Positions 1-12,417 of a stretch of DNA of 64,000 bases are shown here, piece by piece. How positions within the stretch are numbered: the first letter of the stretch is position 1; each line of letters opens with the position of its first letter. Origin of the DNA: Tetrahymena thermophila SB210 (lineage: Eukaryota > Ciliophora > Oligohymenophorea > Hymenostomatida > Tetrahymenidae); the NCBI RefSeq assembly GCF_000189635.1, contig NW_002476320.1:62001-126000 (forward strand), read 5' to 3'. A program made the position numbers and the translations under genes. Below the pieces are notes generated by a model that worked only from the letters and a program-made list of their open reading frames with translations, was not told the origin of the DNA and searched no databases.

Positions 1-2835
1 TTACTCTAAAACTTTCAAATCTGAAGTTTTAATTGCTTTTATTACTGAATACAACTATTAATTCTAACTTTTAGCATTTTAATCCCAGAGTAATTATTTT
101 TGGTACTCTCTACAATTTATGCAACAAATGAGGCATTATATTATCTCATGGTATTTATTTTGTTTTTTGCTAATGGAAGTCATAACTCCAACAATGAATT
201 AAGAGAGTATGGATTCGTGATTTTGGGTAAAAATCTCATCTTTTAATTTTAGTTTTTACTTAAGAATTTTTACAAACTCTTCCTCTTAATGAGTATCTAA
301 ATATCTAGCTGAATTTGTAAACATTTATATAAAGAATGGCATCACATTATCGTCATCCTTTTATTTGAGCTAGCTAAAGTACTTAAAGCATTCAGAATCT
401 TTTAATTTTTCTAATTAGCTCTATTATAAAAATTCTATATTAGAAGTAATTTACTCTGCATTCAAAATTGCCTGGACTTCTTCTCTAATTATTTGTTATT
501 ATTTTTACAGCAGGAGCAAAGTTTTATGATAAATAACTTTGGATATCTCAAAAGAAGAAAAAGTTTAAAATTTAATTATTTCATTTATTAAATATGTCAA
601 AAAAATCATCAATTTTCTCTAATACGAGAGATACTCACATACTTATTTCTTCAAATCCTACAACTAATCCTATTATTTTATATAAATAGTAATTTTAACA
701 AGATGTTAAGAATTAATTATATTTATCTTTAGAAAAATATTAATTTTTCTTACTAATGACACAAAAGAAAAATAAAGATTTGGTTAAAAATGTTGAGGTT
801 TTCAAGAATCTCAAAAATAAATGTTATAATAAAAAAATCAGCCATATTTTCAGATGAGATTTACATAAAAAATAGATGGGGTGATTGCTAGCAGTATAAA
901 TGTAATTGCATATTTTTAATTATAAAAAGCAATAAATTTTAGATTTACATCATTTTAAGTCTATGTTAAAGATGCTTGAAGAGCAAGTTTTAAATCTGCT
1001 TCAATATAAATTTCTTTCATTGAAGATTAAATGTAAGATTCAGTTTATTTAAATTTAGAGTAGAACTCATATTCTTCATTCATAAGTGGATGAAGAAAAA
1101 TTTCATCCCAAGATATTCTCTACTCTTCATCAATTGTCATCATTCTACGCAATAGCTCTTTTAGTTCTGGAATTATTTGAACATTTTCTGGGAATGTAAG
1201 TGGTTAGCTGAGAATTCTATTTAATAAACGCTGATATGTGTCATCCATCCAAGGTGGATACCCATAAAGTAATTCATAAATCATCACTCCTAAAGACCAT
1301 ACATCACATTTACAAGAGAAGTTAATTATTCCTAGTATCTAAGGAGCCATATACTTTAATGAACCTATTTATTTAATAAAAATTGATTAGAGATATAAAT
1401 ATATTTAATTTGAAAAATATTCTCAAAATAAAATTATTTAAAAAAACATTAACAAATTAAATTAATTCCAAATCCTTCCTTTGTACATATTCAAATTCTT
1501 GAACCAAATATAATTGCTTTTTAAATTTTTTTTATATGTGAAAAAAATATTGTTAATTCTATTAAGGCATTTTATATCTAAGCTGGAATTAAATTGATTT
1601 TAGTTCTTAATCAATTTAATTTTTAAAAATTTTGTTGTTGGCCTTAAAAAGCGAATAAAAATAAGTAATTACTTTTTATTTTTTTATGTAAAAATTATTT
1701 GTGAATTCTAGATTTATATTTAAGAAAAATTCCTTTTAATTTATGAAGAAAAGAGTAATAAAAATAAATAAATAAAATTTGCGTAAATAATCAATGATAT
1801 TGATTATCTTATTTTATGATTTTTATAAAAATTTACTTAATTTTTTGCCATTTGCTAAATTAATTGATAAGATATTTATATATTCATTTACTAAATTAAC
1901 TTTAAGTCCTTTTATATTTTTTTTTTAGAATTTTGCTTAAAATTGATTTTTAAAATCATTTGACTAATTTTTTCTATTTTTCGCTCCTTTTTTAATGAAC
2001 TGATTAAAAAAATAATTTTATCAGACTTGAATGTTTTTATTATCTATAAATTAAACACAATTTCATAAACGATTTTCTTTTCTTTTTGGATCAAAATTTA
2101 ACTTAATTTTAAACAAATTATCATTTTTATGATGGTAGAAAACAATTTCAAAGATTTTTAATTTATTTTAATGTTAAATGAATTACCAACTGGTGTTTGC
2201 TCTATTTGCTTATTCATCTAATCTTAGTTGACTACACGTGCGAATCCAAAATCGCTTATCAAAAGCCTTTTATGATTTTCCTTCTTTTCTAATAGAATGT
2301 TTTCTGGCTTAATATCTCTATGAATGATATTGCGTTTATAAAGCTCCTTAAACCCATTAACAATTTATCTAAAAAAGAAAACAGTTTCTTCTTATGAAAG
2401 ACGACGCTTGTTTTCAAGATATTTGCTTAAATCTCCATCTTTGATATACTCTAAAAATAAATACAAGTTATTTTTTGTTCTGGTAACATGTTCCATTTTC
2501 ACAATATTATCATGACGAATTGTTTTTAGAATTTCTATTTCTCTAGTTAGTTAAATAATCTCTTTGTCATTAAGTGTGGTTAATTATATCACTTTAGCAG
2601 CAAATTTGCCATTCTTCTTTCCTTCTTTTGTCAACCTATACGCAATAAAAACTGAACCGAACGCACCTTTTCCTAAATTTTGCTTAGTGATGTAGAAATC
2701 TTAAATTTATTTGCCTCCTAACTCATTCTGTTCTCCCTATTCAGAAGCTTTGCATTCAACACTAGCTCCTTGCTTTTGCATCTTCTACTATTAGGCTGCT
2801 TGCTTATCTTGCTTTGCCTGCTAATCAGGATTCAT
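1..2835 (-). CDS. ULK/Atg1-like Ser/Thr protein kinase with long C-terminal extension (3' end outside window)
   Basis: Read leftward from the ATG at 2835 in ciliate code. The N-terminal ~40 residues are Gln-rich, followed by a complete kinase domain: glycine loop GKGAFGSVF, the AAKVI lysine, the catalytic loop HRDIKPENILL, the DFGFAR magnesium loop, the SLKYMAP segment and DVWSLGVMIYELLYGYPPW. The DFGFAR form is typical of ULK/Atg1/Fused kinases, so a signalling kinase acting in autophagy or in cilia is an inference. An intron at 1365-2186 (822 nt) splices exactly inside the activation segment (PVG/SLKYMAP). After the domain the frame stays open to about 865, meets TGAs, and reopens as a helical, HEAT/ARM-looking stretch to base 1. 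A second intron of about 200 nt (roughly 664-864) would join them; otherwise the left part is a separate gene. The kinase assignment is firm, the C-terminal join is not. Confidence 0.85.
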
Positions 2836-5633
2836 TTTATGTTTAATTTTAAAAATGAAGTTGTAAATATACTTAGCTAATTCAATTATTAAATACGAGT
2901 AGAGTTAGTTATCTATCTATCTAATTTTTATATAAAGATGCTTGCTTTATTTAACAGTTTTTCAACTTTAAAGATTTAACCTTGTTGGCAATTTTCTTAC
3001 CAACTCATTAGCTTACTTACTTTCTTGACTTCTAAGAGAGTTTATAAATTAAATGATTCAAAGCTAGCTCATTTTTTATTTTAGATTTAAGTGTTACCAT
3101 TTTTTTTTTTTTCAATTTATTCTAAATTAATTTCTCTTTACATTTTTAATTATTATTTATTTCCATTTTAAAATGCTTTTTAAAAGCTTTACTCACACAT
3201 TAAGTGATTGACAATTAACTTTCATTCATTTAAAATAAATTTAAGTAAAAGTTGAATTATTCAATCGATCCAATTTTTAATTGAAAATTCTAGATGTTTA
3301 AATATATTTTATTTAAAAATTTAGAATAAGCTACTATTATAATTGTCAATCTATTAATCTATTTATTAATGATTATCATAACAATTAAAAATTTAATTTG
3401 TATTAAATTTATTTGTTTTAATAGAAAAATTATTTCTTTATTGATTGAATCAGACTAATCATTTATTTTTATTTCATTTTAGATTTTTTAAAACTTAAAG
3501 TGCTAAAATTAAATTTTTGATTAAAATTCAGCTTTTATTATGAAATATGCAGAAAGTAAATCCAATATATGTTATTAAAACAAATTTTGTTACAATTTTC
3601 AAGAATATCTATCTCTGAAACATAAAAAAATTAAAATGTCTTTATTATAAAATTTGATTTAATATGAAAGATGTAATGACTAAAATTAAAATAATATCAT
3701 AAAATTGAAATAATTTTATTATTTAATTTTTAAGAAAGTTATGAATGTAATTCCATTTCTTAAATGTAGATTAAAAGTGGTAGTTTATAATTCAAAATTT
3801 TTACCTTTTATTTTTGAAGATAAATGAATCAAATTAAAAGATAATTTCATGGCAATTAAATTAGAATTTTAAAGTATTTTTAACTTCTATTTAATTTTAT
3901 CATTTTAATAAAAAATAAATTTATAAAAAACAAAAAAGAATTTAAAATTTCTAAAAGATTTTATTTTTAATGTGAATAAGTAAAATAGCATATTTTAAAT
4001 AATTTGTAGATATTCATCTTAATTTATTATAATAAATACTCTAAATTCTGATTTTTTTATTTTATCATCTCTTTATTTTTTTAAAAAAAAGACCTTCATT
4101 TTTTTATAAAAAAGTACCTAAATAATAACAAAAATTATAAGATATCAAGATTTATTATGGTATCTGATGCAAAAATTAACATTTGAGAAAAAAATAATAA
4201 ATATAGAATTTGTAATTGAATTTCTATTTTTAGAATCAATAAATTATTATAGAAGTATAATCTAATATAAATTTTTAAAAGGCAATACAATACTACTAGG
4301 CTTAAAATTACACAAGTTATTTTTACAGCTTTAAAATGCAGCTAAAGTAAAAAATTATAGTGAAATTGACTGATTTTAAAAATAATTTTATTTAAAATAT
4401 AAAGATTATCATTTTTGATTGTGATTTTTAAAAAAATGGTGTTGTTAAATAAATTTATTTTGAATCTAGTATAGATTTATAATTTACTATAAAAATTCAT
4501 ATAAAAATATTTTTTAACTCAATCTTTCCTTTTAAAAATTATTTTAATAACGAAATATTAAAAATTTACCTCAAATAATATTATAAATTTTTAAAATAAA
4601 TACTTTATTATTGAAGTTATTTATAGTAAAAGTAAGCTTGTTAATTTTTTTTAAAGAATCACAGGCTAAATAGTTTTTACTTATGAGTTATTTAATTTAA
4701 GATATAAATTATTTTGAATTAGTATTATTAAGCTAAAATATTATTTTAATATGAAAATACAAAAATTATCTATGTTTTTGAAAAGAAAATATTTAGGCTT
4801 TTATATTAATAGATTAGTTTAGTTAGATTACTTCTAGATATATTCTAAATAAAATTAATAATAAAGCTTATTAGATAATTTCTTATTATTAATTTACTAA
4901 CCTTGATTACAACCAACAATAAAAGTTCTAGAAATAATCTCCATTCATTTTTTCAATCAAATTAATTGAACTTAATTTATATCGAATATAACCAAAAAAT
5001 TTTTTAAATAAATCCAAGACTTGCTTGTTAAATTATTTATTTATATTTATTCTATCATACACTATTTCTTAATTAGCCTAAATCCTAATATTTATAAGTG
5101 AATTCATTTACTTTCAAAGTAAAATATATTCTATTACAAATAATTTGACTTAATTATTTCGATTATCATACTCTTTTTAAAAAAACAAATTATTTGAATA
5201 AAATAATTTACTGATTTCAAACATTTATCTATCTTATTATTTAAGAATAAAATATTAATTTTGTTTGAAATAAGCTGAAAAAAATTAAGAAGAACAAAAT
5301 TTTATTTGAAGCTCTTAGTAAATAATTTGAAAAAACTACTTTAACTGTACATAAAAAATTCAAAATTTTAATTCTAAAAGTTCATTCCTTTTCGTTGGAT
5401 AAAATTAGCTCTTTAAAAAATGTTTTAGCAAATTAATTAAAAGTAAACTTTTCGCAGTTGTTTTATTTTTTTTACGTATTTATGATAATTTATTTTTCAG
5501 AATTACATATCTTCTATATGATATTAAAAATTAATTTAAATTGATCAGAAACTGTACTTTAGAAATAATAATTAAAAGCAAAACAAAAATAATAAAAAAT
5601 AAAAATAAACACATCAACCCACCACAAAAAAAG
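2836..5633. other. Intergenic, no gene seen
   Basis: A 2.8 kb AT-rich stretch between divergently transcribed genes (kinase minus, oxidoreductase plus). I found no sustained TGA-free frame with protein-like composition on either strand and no RNA-gene motif. It must contain both promoters, but no motif stands out. Confidence 0.6.
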
Positions 5634-6728
5634 ATGGCTGAAATACCAAAAACCTTCAGAGCTTGGTCTTTACTTGAAAATGGAATAGAACATTTGTAAT
5701 TAATTGAAAGAGAAATTCCTTAAAACTTAGGTGAACATGATATATTGGTCAGGGTAAGAGGAGCTGGATTAAATCCTATAGATTTCAAGCAATGTATTTG
5801 GGGTTCTGGACCATTCGATTAACAATTCCCTAGATCATTAGGAGAGGACTTTTCAGGCATAGTAGTTAAGATTGGAGGTAAAGTTGATCCTAATCACTTC
5901 AGAATGAATGAGACTGTTGTTTTCTCTTTTGGTGGCTTCAAAGATGAAACTGGTTCTTTTGGTGAATATAAAGTTGTGGATTCTAGGCACGTTAACTTGG
6001 TGTCTCACAAAATTGTCTAATCACGTGGAGAACATATTTTCACTGACTTGGCAGCATTACCAGCTGCAGGTTTCACAGCACTAGCTTGTGTATAAAATAA
6101 ACTAAAGTTACCAATTCACAAAGATCCTTAAAGTATTTCTAATAGATACACAAGAAATATATTTGTTACAGCAGGTGCTGGTGGTGTAGGTTCTTTTATA
6201 TTGCAGTTGTTAAGACTTTGGAGAGAGAATAACTTCGATGAGCACGAAAAGAAAAATATTAGGATCATAACTTCTTGCTCTAAAAATAATTTTGAATATG
6301 TAATGAAACTAGGAGCTACACACTCTATTGACTATAATGTTGAAGACATGTGTGCTAGACTCAAAGAAATACTAGAAGGCGATTAATTAGATGTTTGGAT
6401 TGACCTTGTAGGAAAAGAGTCTGCTCAAAGAGGTTCAGATTGTCTCGGATTTAGAGGAGAACTAGTTGTAGTTTTTGAAAGCGATTACTCTCCTAAGCTT
6501 TATCCCTTCAGTCAAACAGTGCACAATGTAGCTTTAGGTTAATATCAATTCTTAGGAGCTCCTAAACACATGAAGGATTACAGACTATATGGAGAGCTAT
6601 TGCTGGAATTATACTATAAAAAATAAATTGAAATTGAGAAGAGAGAAATCAAATTAGAAGAAGTCTAACAAGCTTTAATTGAAATTTCTGAAGGGCATAC
6701 TAGAGGAAAAATTGTCATGAAAATTTGA
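5634..6728 (+). CDS. Quinone-oxidoreductase-like MDR protein (zinc-independent alcohol dehydrogenase family)
   Basis: A single exon of 364 codons from the ATG at 5634 to a TGA; several internal TAA/TAG codons must be Gln. It shows the medium-chain dehydrogenase/reductase order: an N-terminal GroES-like half with RGAGLNPIDFK and GEDFSGIVV, then LPAAGFTALA, then the Rossmann nucleotide-binding loop VTAGAGGVGSFILQLLR at about residues 180-196, and near the C-terminus the GKIVMKI ending usual for the family. The structural and catalytic zinc cysteines of true alcohol dehydrogenases are absent, so an NADPH-dependent quinone or enone reductase is the better call. RTN4IP1/zeta-crystallin-like enzymes are the closest family I can name. 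The length is close to the family norm. There is no signal peptide. The substrate cannot be told from sequence. Confidence 0.88.
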
Positions 6729-8134
6729 TTTGTCATGAAGAAAATAAAAGAATGTTTGCTCAAAATAATTTATTGCAAACAATATATTTTTATATAAATA
6801 TGTTGTAGAAATAATACAGCCCTTAATTTTGTATGAATTTGGATTAGATATCTTTTTTTGTTATTTTTGTTGAAAAATTTTTATCAAATAAATCTTATTT
6901 TCATTAAATTCATTAAAACTTTTATCAAAATATAGATAATTTTTAAACAAAACAAATTTTATTTTTAAAGTAATGCATTTATTTGATTTCATCAATGATT
7001 CAGTTTGAAAGAAATAATATTTTAATTAAATTACTATTTTTAGTAAAAAGAAACTAAAATAAGAAGTATTTCTATTCTAGAATTTTTTAAATAAATGTAA
7101 GGAATAAATAAAATAAGAAAATTAAATAATATTTATCAATAAAAAATAATTAATTAGTTAGCTTGTTGGTTAGTATTTTTTGTAAAAACAAATATTAAAA
7201 AATATTTTTACTACTAAAAATAGTTAATAATTTTCTTTTTTTAAATATAAAACTACTAATTAAACAAAAATTTATAAAATTCAATATGCTCTAAAGTCAC
7301 TTTTAATTTATAAAAGTTTAATTAACTTTCAAGTCAAAAAAAATTTTTACTTATATAGTTAATTCCTTTTGATATTAAATTAATTTTCAGAAGCAATTAT
7401 TTTAATTTCATATCAAATAGTTAATAATTTATAATTGACTGAATATTTTAGTGAATTTTAACATTTAAAATCTTAATATTAGCAATTTTCTAAAAATAAA
7501 TAAATATCTAAAAATATGAATTTTTAAATGAATTGTTCAAAAAAATTTTATTTGATTTAAGTTTTTTACATTGCATTTAAAGTAAATAAAATATCATCAA
7601 TTTTATCAATAAAAAATAATTTTTAGTAATTAATGAATTTTGAATATTTTTGAATGTATTTTATTCAGCATTCATTGTATTTTTTTAGATAGATTTTGAT
7701 TGAAATAGAAAATTTTCAGCTTTGATTTATGCTAAAAGCATTCAATTAGATAAGTAAATATATAGGAAATATTAGAATATATTATTTTTTATATTTTTTT
7801 TGGTTTGTTTGTTATTGATATTGATTTGGTATTTTAAATAAATTTATGATATTGAGAATGTAATATTAGAATTCTATTTGATAAATGCTTTTATTAGGCA
7901 TTTAATTAATTAATTAACTAAATAGATTTTGGATAAGTAGAGCAATATCTGAATTTAATAATAATATTGTAGTTAAAGTCCTAAGATATTATCAAAAACT
8001 AATAGGAGAGATTTAGGCAAAGTTTAACTAAGCTGTTAATATACTTCTCTAAAAATCAATTTAGCAGTCTTTACAATTAATAATCAAGCATATTTAAAGT
8101 CATTCTTATAAAAAGCAATTAAGTAGTTAAATAA
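6729..8134. other. Intergenic, no gene seen
   Basis: A 1.4 kb AT-rich stretch between two plus-strand genes. It should hold the 3' end of the oxidoreductase transcript and the promoter and 5' leader of the receptor gene. I see only short A/T runs and no open frame worth calling. Confidence 0.6.
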
Positions 8135-9429
8135 ATGTTGGAAGAAGAGTATTACACATCAGTTGCCGTTGTTATAATTATAATGTCATGCTTATCTATT
8201 TTAGGTGGATTAATAGTAGTTTTAACTTATGTTATGCTAAAATAGCTCAGAAATTTTGCTTTGAAGATGGTGGTATATTTATGTTTAAGCGATATACTCT
8301 CTAACGTTGCAATGCTTTTAATACCACCAAATATATTGCATTCTAAAATTGGAGAATATGAACATTCACCTATTTGCACAGCTTAATCATTGCTATAATC
8401 ATGGGGTGATTTATCATCAATTATTTGGTCAGGATTGATTTCTGTAGTTATTTTTTTGACAGTGGTAAAAAGAGTGCAAGTAGATACCCTCAGAAAAAAG
8501 GAGTACATCTTCCTTATAATTGGATTCCTTTTACCTCTTTTAGTTTCATCAATGTAAACAGAAATCTTTTTTATTTTGAATGAATAAGATATTTAGATAG
8601 ATTTCCATAATACAAAATATAGCTTATCAATTATTTGATTGAGTAGCTTTTTTGATAATTTGACCAACTAAGTTCAATTTCATTTTTTAGCAATTATTTT
8701 ATAGTCTTAAAATTATTTGAAATTTATTTACAAACTCGATTATTTTTTTAAAAACTAAAATATAGACCTTTTATAAATGATACATATGGAGAGGACACAT
8801 ATTATTGCTGGGTCAAAAGCAGTGCTAAAAATTCTTTAGTTTTTAAAATATTAATTAATTATGCTCCTTTGTGGCTGACTTTTTTGGTTATCACAATATT
8901 AAATTGTTTTACAACACAAACAATTAAAAATATGGAAAATGTTCCTGTGATTTAGCAAAAAAGCATGAAAAAAATGCTTCTTTATCCATATATTCTGATC
9001 ATAACAAGCTTTTGGGCATCAGTTGTTGCAATTATGGAATTTTCAAATTAAGAAATACCTGAATTTATTTAAATATTACACCACCTATTCGCAAGAAGTT
9101 TAGGTATATTAAATGCTTGCATTTATGGATTAACACCTGTTGTTAGGTCAAAATTGAGAAATTCCCTTTCTGTCAGTTCCTTAGTTAAGTCAGAAAAGAA
9201 AAATAATATTATACAAAAGAACTTTAAAGATGAATAAATACATTCTGAAGGAGATGATAATAACTCATACTAAGGACATGATGATTAGATAAATGATAAT
9301 TTTAGCGACTCTAGCGATGATATATATAACTTTAAAAATGATGTAGCCATAAATAATGGCTCTTTTAATGAAAGCAATTTTCTAAAAACTGAAAACAAGA
9401 AAGAAAAACTTCATGAAATCTTGCTTTGA
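8135..9429 (+). CDS. Seven-helix receptor, cAMP-receptor-like (class E-type) GPCR
   Basis: Two exons, 8135-8553 and 8766-9429, joined by a 212-nt intron in phase 2; the spliced length is exactly 361 codons including TGA. Hydrophobic helices are visible in order: VAVVIIIMSCLSILGGLIVV, a second after the basic LRNFALKMVVYLCLSD loop, a third after a Cys (PICTAQ), a fourth at YIFLIIGFLLPLLV, then the extracellular loop YGEDTYYCWV, a fifth at APLWLTFLVITILNC, a sixth at YILIITSFWASVVAI and a seventh with LNACIYGLTP. The Cys before helix 3 and the YCW Cys in loop 2 are the usual disulfide pair. The loop-2 YCW and the NACIYG helix-7 ending resemble Dictyostelium cAMP receptors. The tail is acidic and Asn/Ser-rich, as expected for a phosphorylated cytoplasmic tail. 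The ligand is unknown. Confidence 0.8.
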
Positions 9430-10073
9430 AATAATACTCATAAGATTAAATACATTTTTAATTCTTAAAAAAATTAGTCCTAAAATAATAAATAAATAAA
9501 TGAATAATAAAATTTAATTTTTCAATTTTAAAAATAATTAAATTAATACTATCTATTTTAATTCTTTAATATAAAAGAATTCTTAAATATTGTTAAAATA
9601 GCTGAAATAAAATAATTTTATAAGAGGTTTAATTAGTGGATAAGAACTAGAAGTTTTCTTAAAATTATTACTTTAATAAATATTAATAAATAAAAAAAAT
9701 TCAAAATAATTAATTTAGCTATATCAGCATCTACTCTATAGTTTATTGTTTTTAGCAATATGTTTTCTATTTTAAAATATAATAAATTAATATAGTTGTT
9801 GTAAATTAATTTTTTTATTTATTAATTTTCAATATTTAATTATTTAAGTTTTATAGTTAGTTGTCAAAATGATAGAAAATATACATCTACATACATACAT
9901 AAATATATATATATATAAAAGCTTAATATTAATTACATTAAAGTTTGATTTTTATGTATTATTAAATCCTGAAGAAAAAAAAATATTATCTTGATCTAAT
10001 CAAATATTTAAGTTTTAAATTGATTCAAAAAAATGATAATAAATGTAATATATTGCTTGTTTATTCAGTTAAT
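9430..10073. other. Intergenic between convergent genes
   Basis: A 644-bp AT-rich stretch between the 3' end of the receptor (plus) and the 3' end of the orphan (minus). It holds a short AT dinucleotide run near 9905-9917. No gene is seen. Confidence 0.6.
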
Positions 10074-11429
10074 TCAATCTATTTATAATTACTAAATATT
10101 TTTGATAGAATTCCTGAGTTAATCTTCCCATTTCTAAAAATTCTCATCTATCTTACCAGTTGAACAGTGATAACTAGCCCACTATTATTTAATCCTGAGA
10201 TTTAAAACTTCAAGTTATTATAACTTACATAGAGTTTGAAGAATTTATTATGCTTCATGCATTCTTCTTCTAGCAACTGATATTTGTAGAGTTTTTAGAT
10301 TATGATTTATATTAGGAAGGCAATCAAATATTGGTTTTAAATCTATAGCTGCTCCATAACAAAACTCATCAAGTGTTAAAGATAATTTTTCTACCTTTAT
10401 TTACAATAAAAAAGAGACAAAGTTATCTACTACTTCTTTTGGAACAGGGATAAATTACTTTACTGCTCTCGAAATTTAAACTTTTTCTTCATTTACATGA
10501 TAAATTCCAGCTTCTAATTATATTTCTAAAGAATTTAAATTTTGCAAACTTAATATGAAATCATACAGCTATTTTCTTTATTGTTCTCCTTTAGGAATAA
10601 ACTATTCATCTAAACTAAGGATGCTTATTGATTTAATTTAATTCTTATCAATAGAATAGAGCTACTATAATGATTTCAATTTAATAACATTTCCTTACAA
10701 TAATTACACTTAGATTATGTCAAGTGTTTTTTCATTATTTCTTAAAAAAATAGATACTTCTACATTCTGAAAGGAAAAGAAGAAATTATCAAATTATTTT
10801 TTTTCTTCTTTAATAAAGCTATCAAAAATACTAGCTAAATAAAATAGTTAGTCATCAAATCTATTATTTGGATCATTCCTTTCTTACTCAGGTAATTAAG
10901 GATTATTTAACTCTTTAGCTGGGAAATAGTATAGACATTAGCCACCAGCGCATGTTTTTTAGTTGCACTGTCCAGAGCAATTTGAGTAACAGTAAGAGCT
11001 TATATTATTAGTGCTCCAATAGGTCTTCCACTAACTCCATATGATATAGATATTGCTGAAAACTCTATTTTGACCCAAAGCTGTCATAAAATGATTACAT
11101 AAACTAACAAAATCAGATTTACTTTAAATTGGGCTTTGCTATGTGATGTGTTTAATGTAGAAATAATGTAATATAGTAGCGAGACTAAATAATTAAGAGT
11201 TTTTAAAAATAACAAAATTAGATTGGTTTTCATATTCCAGTTAGAAACCAGTCTGGCTAAATAAGTATGTTTATAAAGAGCCTTCAAATTATACTTCTAT
11301 GCACTAGTTTTTACTTGTAATTTAAAAATTAAGACCATTTTGATCTTTGGCTTCTACATGTTATGTAGCTCCTAGAATGTTTAAGAGGTTTTGCAACACT
11401 TAACTACTTTACATTTATAAATTATCCAT
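10074..11429 (-). CDS. Unrecognised 451-residue protein with Cys-rich centre and LRR-like C-terminus
   Basis: A single open frame in ciliate code from the ATG at 11429 to the TGA at 10076-10074, exactly 452 codons. The start is the first Met of the frame; a second Met lies five codons in. There is no signal peptide or membrane helix. The middle carries a Cys-rich patch (SSYCYSNCSGQC, then KTCAGGQCLYYFPAKEL, about residues 140-170). The C-terminal third has regularly spaced Leu-rich strands (FILSLQNLNSLEI, KVEKLSLTLDEF, LKTLQISV, LQTLCKLQQLEVLNLRI), which read like irregular leucine-rich repeats as in F-box/LRR or RNase-inhibitor-type folds. I do not recognise the family and give no function. 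It is transcribed in the same direction as the downstream LRR array, but its repeats are unlike the array's. Confidence 0.75.
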
Positions 11430-12417
11430 TAAGTTTTTTATATTTATCTGATTTGTTTTTTATTAATTAATAAGATTTATTTTGATCAAAAATCCATAAA
11501 ATTAATAAAAAGATATAATAAATAATTGGCATAAAAATTTTGATTGAATCTGAAAAGATAAGATGGTATGAACAGTAATTAATTATTTAATTTATTTGAT
11601 TTTAGGGATATATTACTTTTTCTTATAATAAATATCATATAGACAGATTTATCAATATTTTAAATAGTTATATGATCTATTTGATTCATAATTCTTTTTG
11701 AGAAAATAAAATGGTTTTTTAATTCTCATAATCTCAAATCAAATTAATCACTCAGTGTTTTTATACCATATAAAAGATATGGAGAATTATATCAACCCCA
11801 TAGTTTTTCTATTTTGTTAATATAGTATGAAAGTAAGTTAAAACATTGACATGAAGATTGGTAATTTTTTTAAAGAGTCAATTCCTTTTATAATCAAATT
11901 AGAATGAGCTAAAATAAAAAAATGTTTATATATTGCAGTTTTAAAGATAAAAATATTTCAATAATTGAATGATTTAAATAAATAATATTTTTTTGTCTGT
12001 CTTGAGACTGATTATTTTTTAAAAAATTTAAAACCATGACAATAAAACATATTACATTCTATTTTTCAAATATTTAATATTTATTCATCTTTTTTGATCA
12101 TTTGAATTTTATTTCAAAGACAACTAATCTTTTTGATTTAAGACACTTGCTTTTTACTTTCAATTATTATTATGATTCATTTATTTAGTTTAAACTTTAT
12201 TATAAATTAGAATAAATTATTAAAAATAATTAAATATATATACATTCTTTTGTTATTAAAAATTATGTTTAATTTTAATAACTAAAAAAAACATTAGTAG
12301 AATAAAAAATAAAAAAATAAAATAAAAAGCTATCAAATAAATTAAAAGAGCTTTATTGTTTTAAATTAATTTTTTAACTATAAATATCACATTCGAAAAT
12401 AAATAAACTGTTTTTAC
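11430..12417. other. Intergenic or 3' end of LRR gene B, unresolved
   Basis: AT-rich stretch upstream (on the minus strand) of the orphan gene and downstream of the last LRR exon I can place. The terminal exon and TGA of LRR gene B should lie here, probably at about 12.0-12.4 kb, but I could not fix them. No other gene is seen. Confidence 0.45.
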
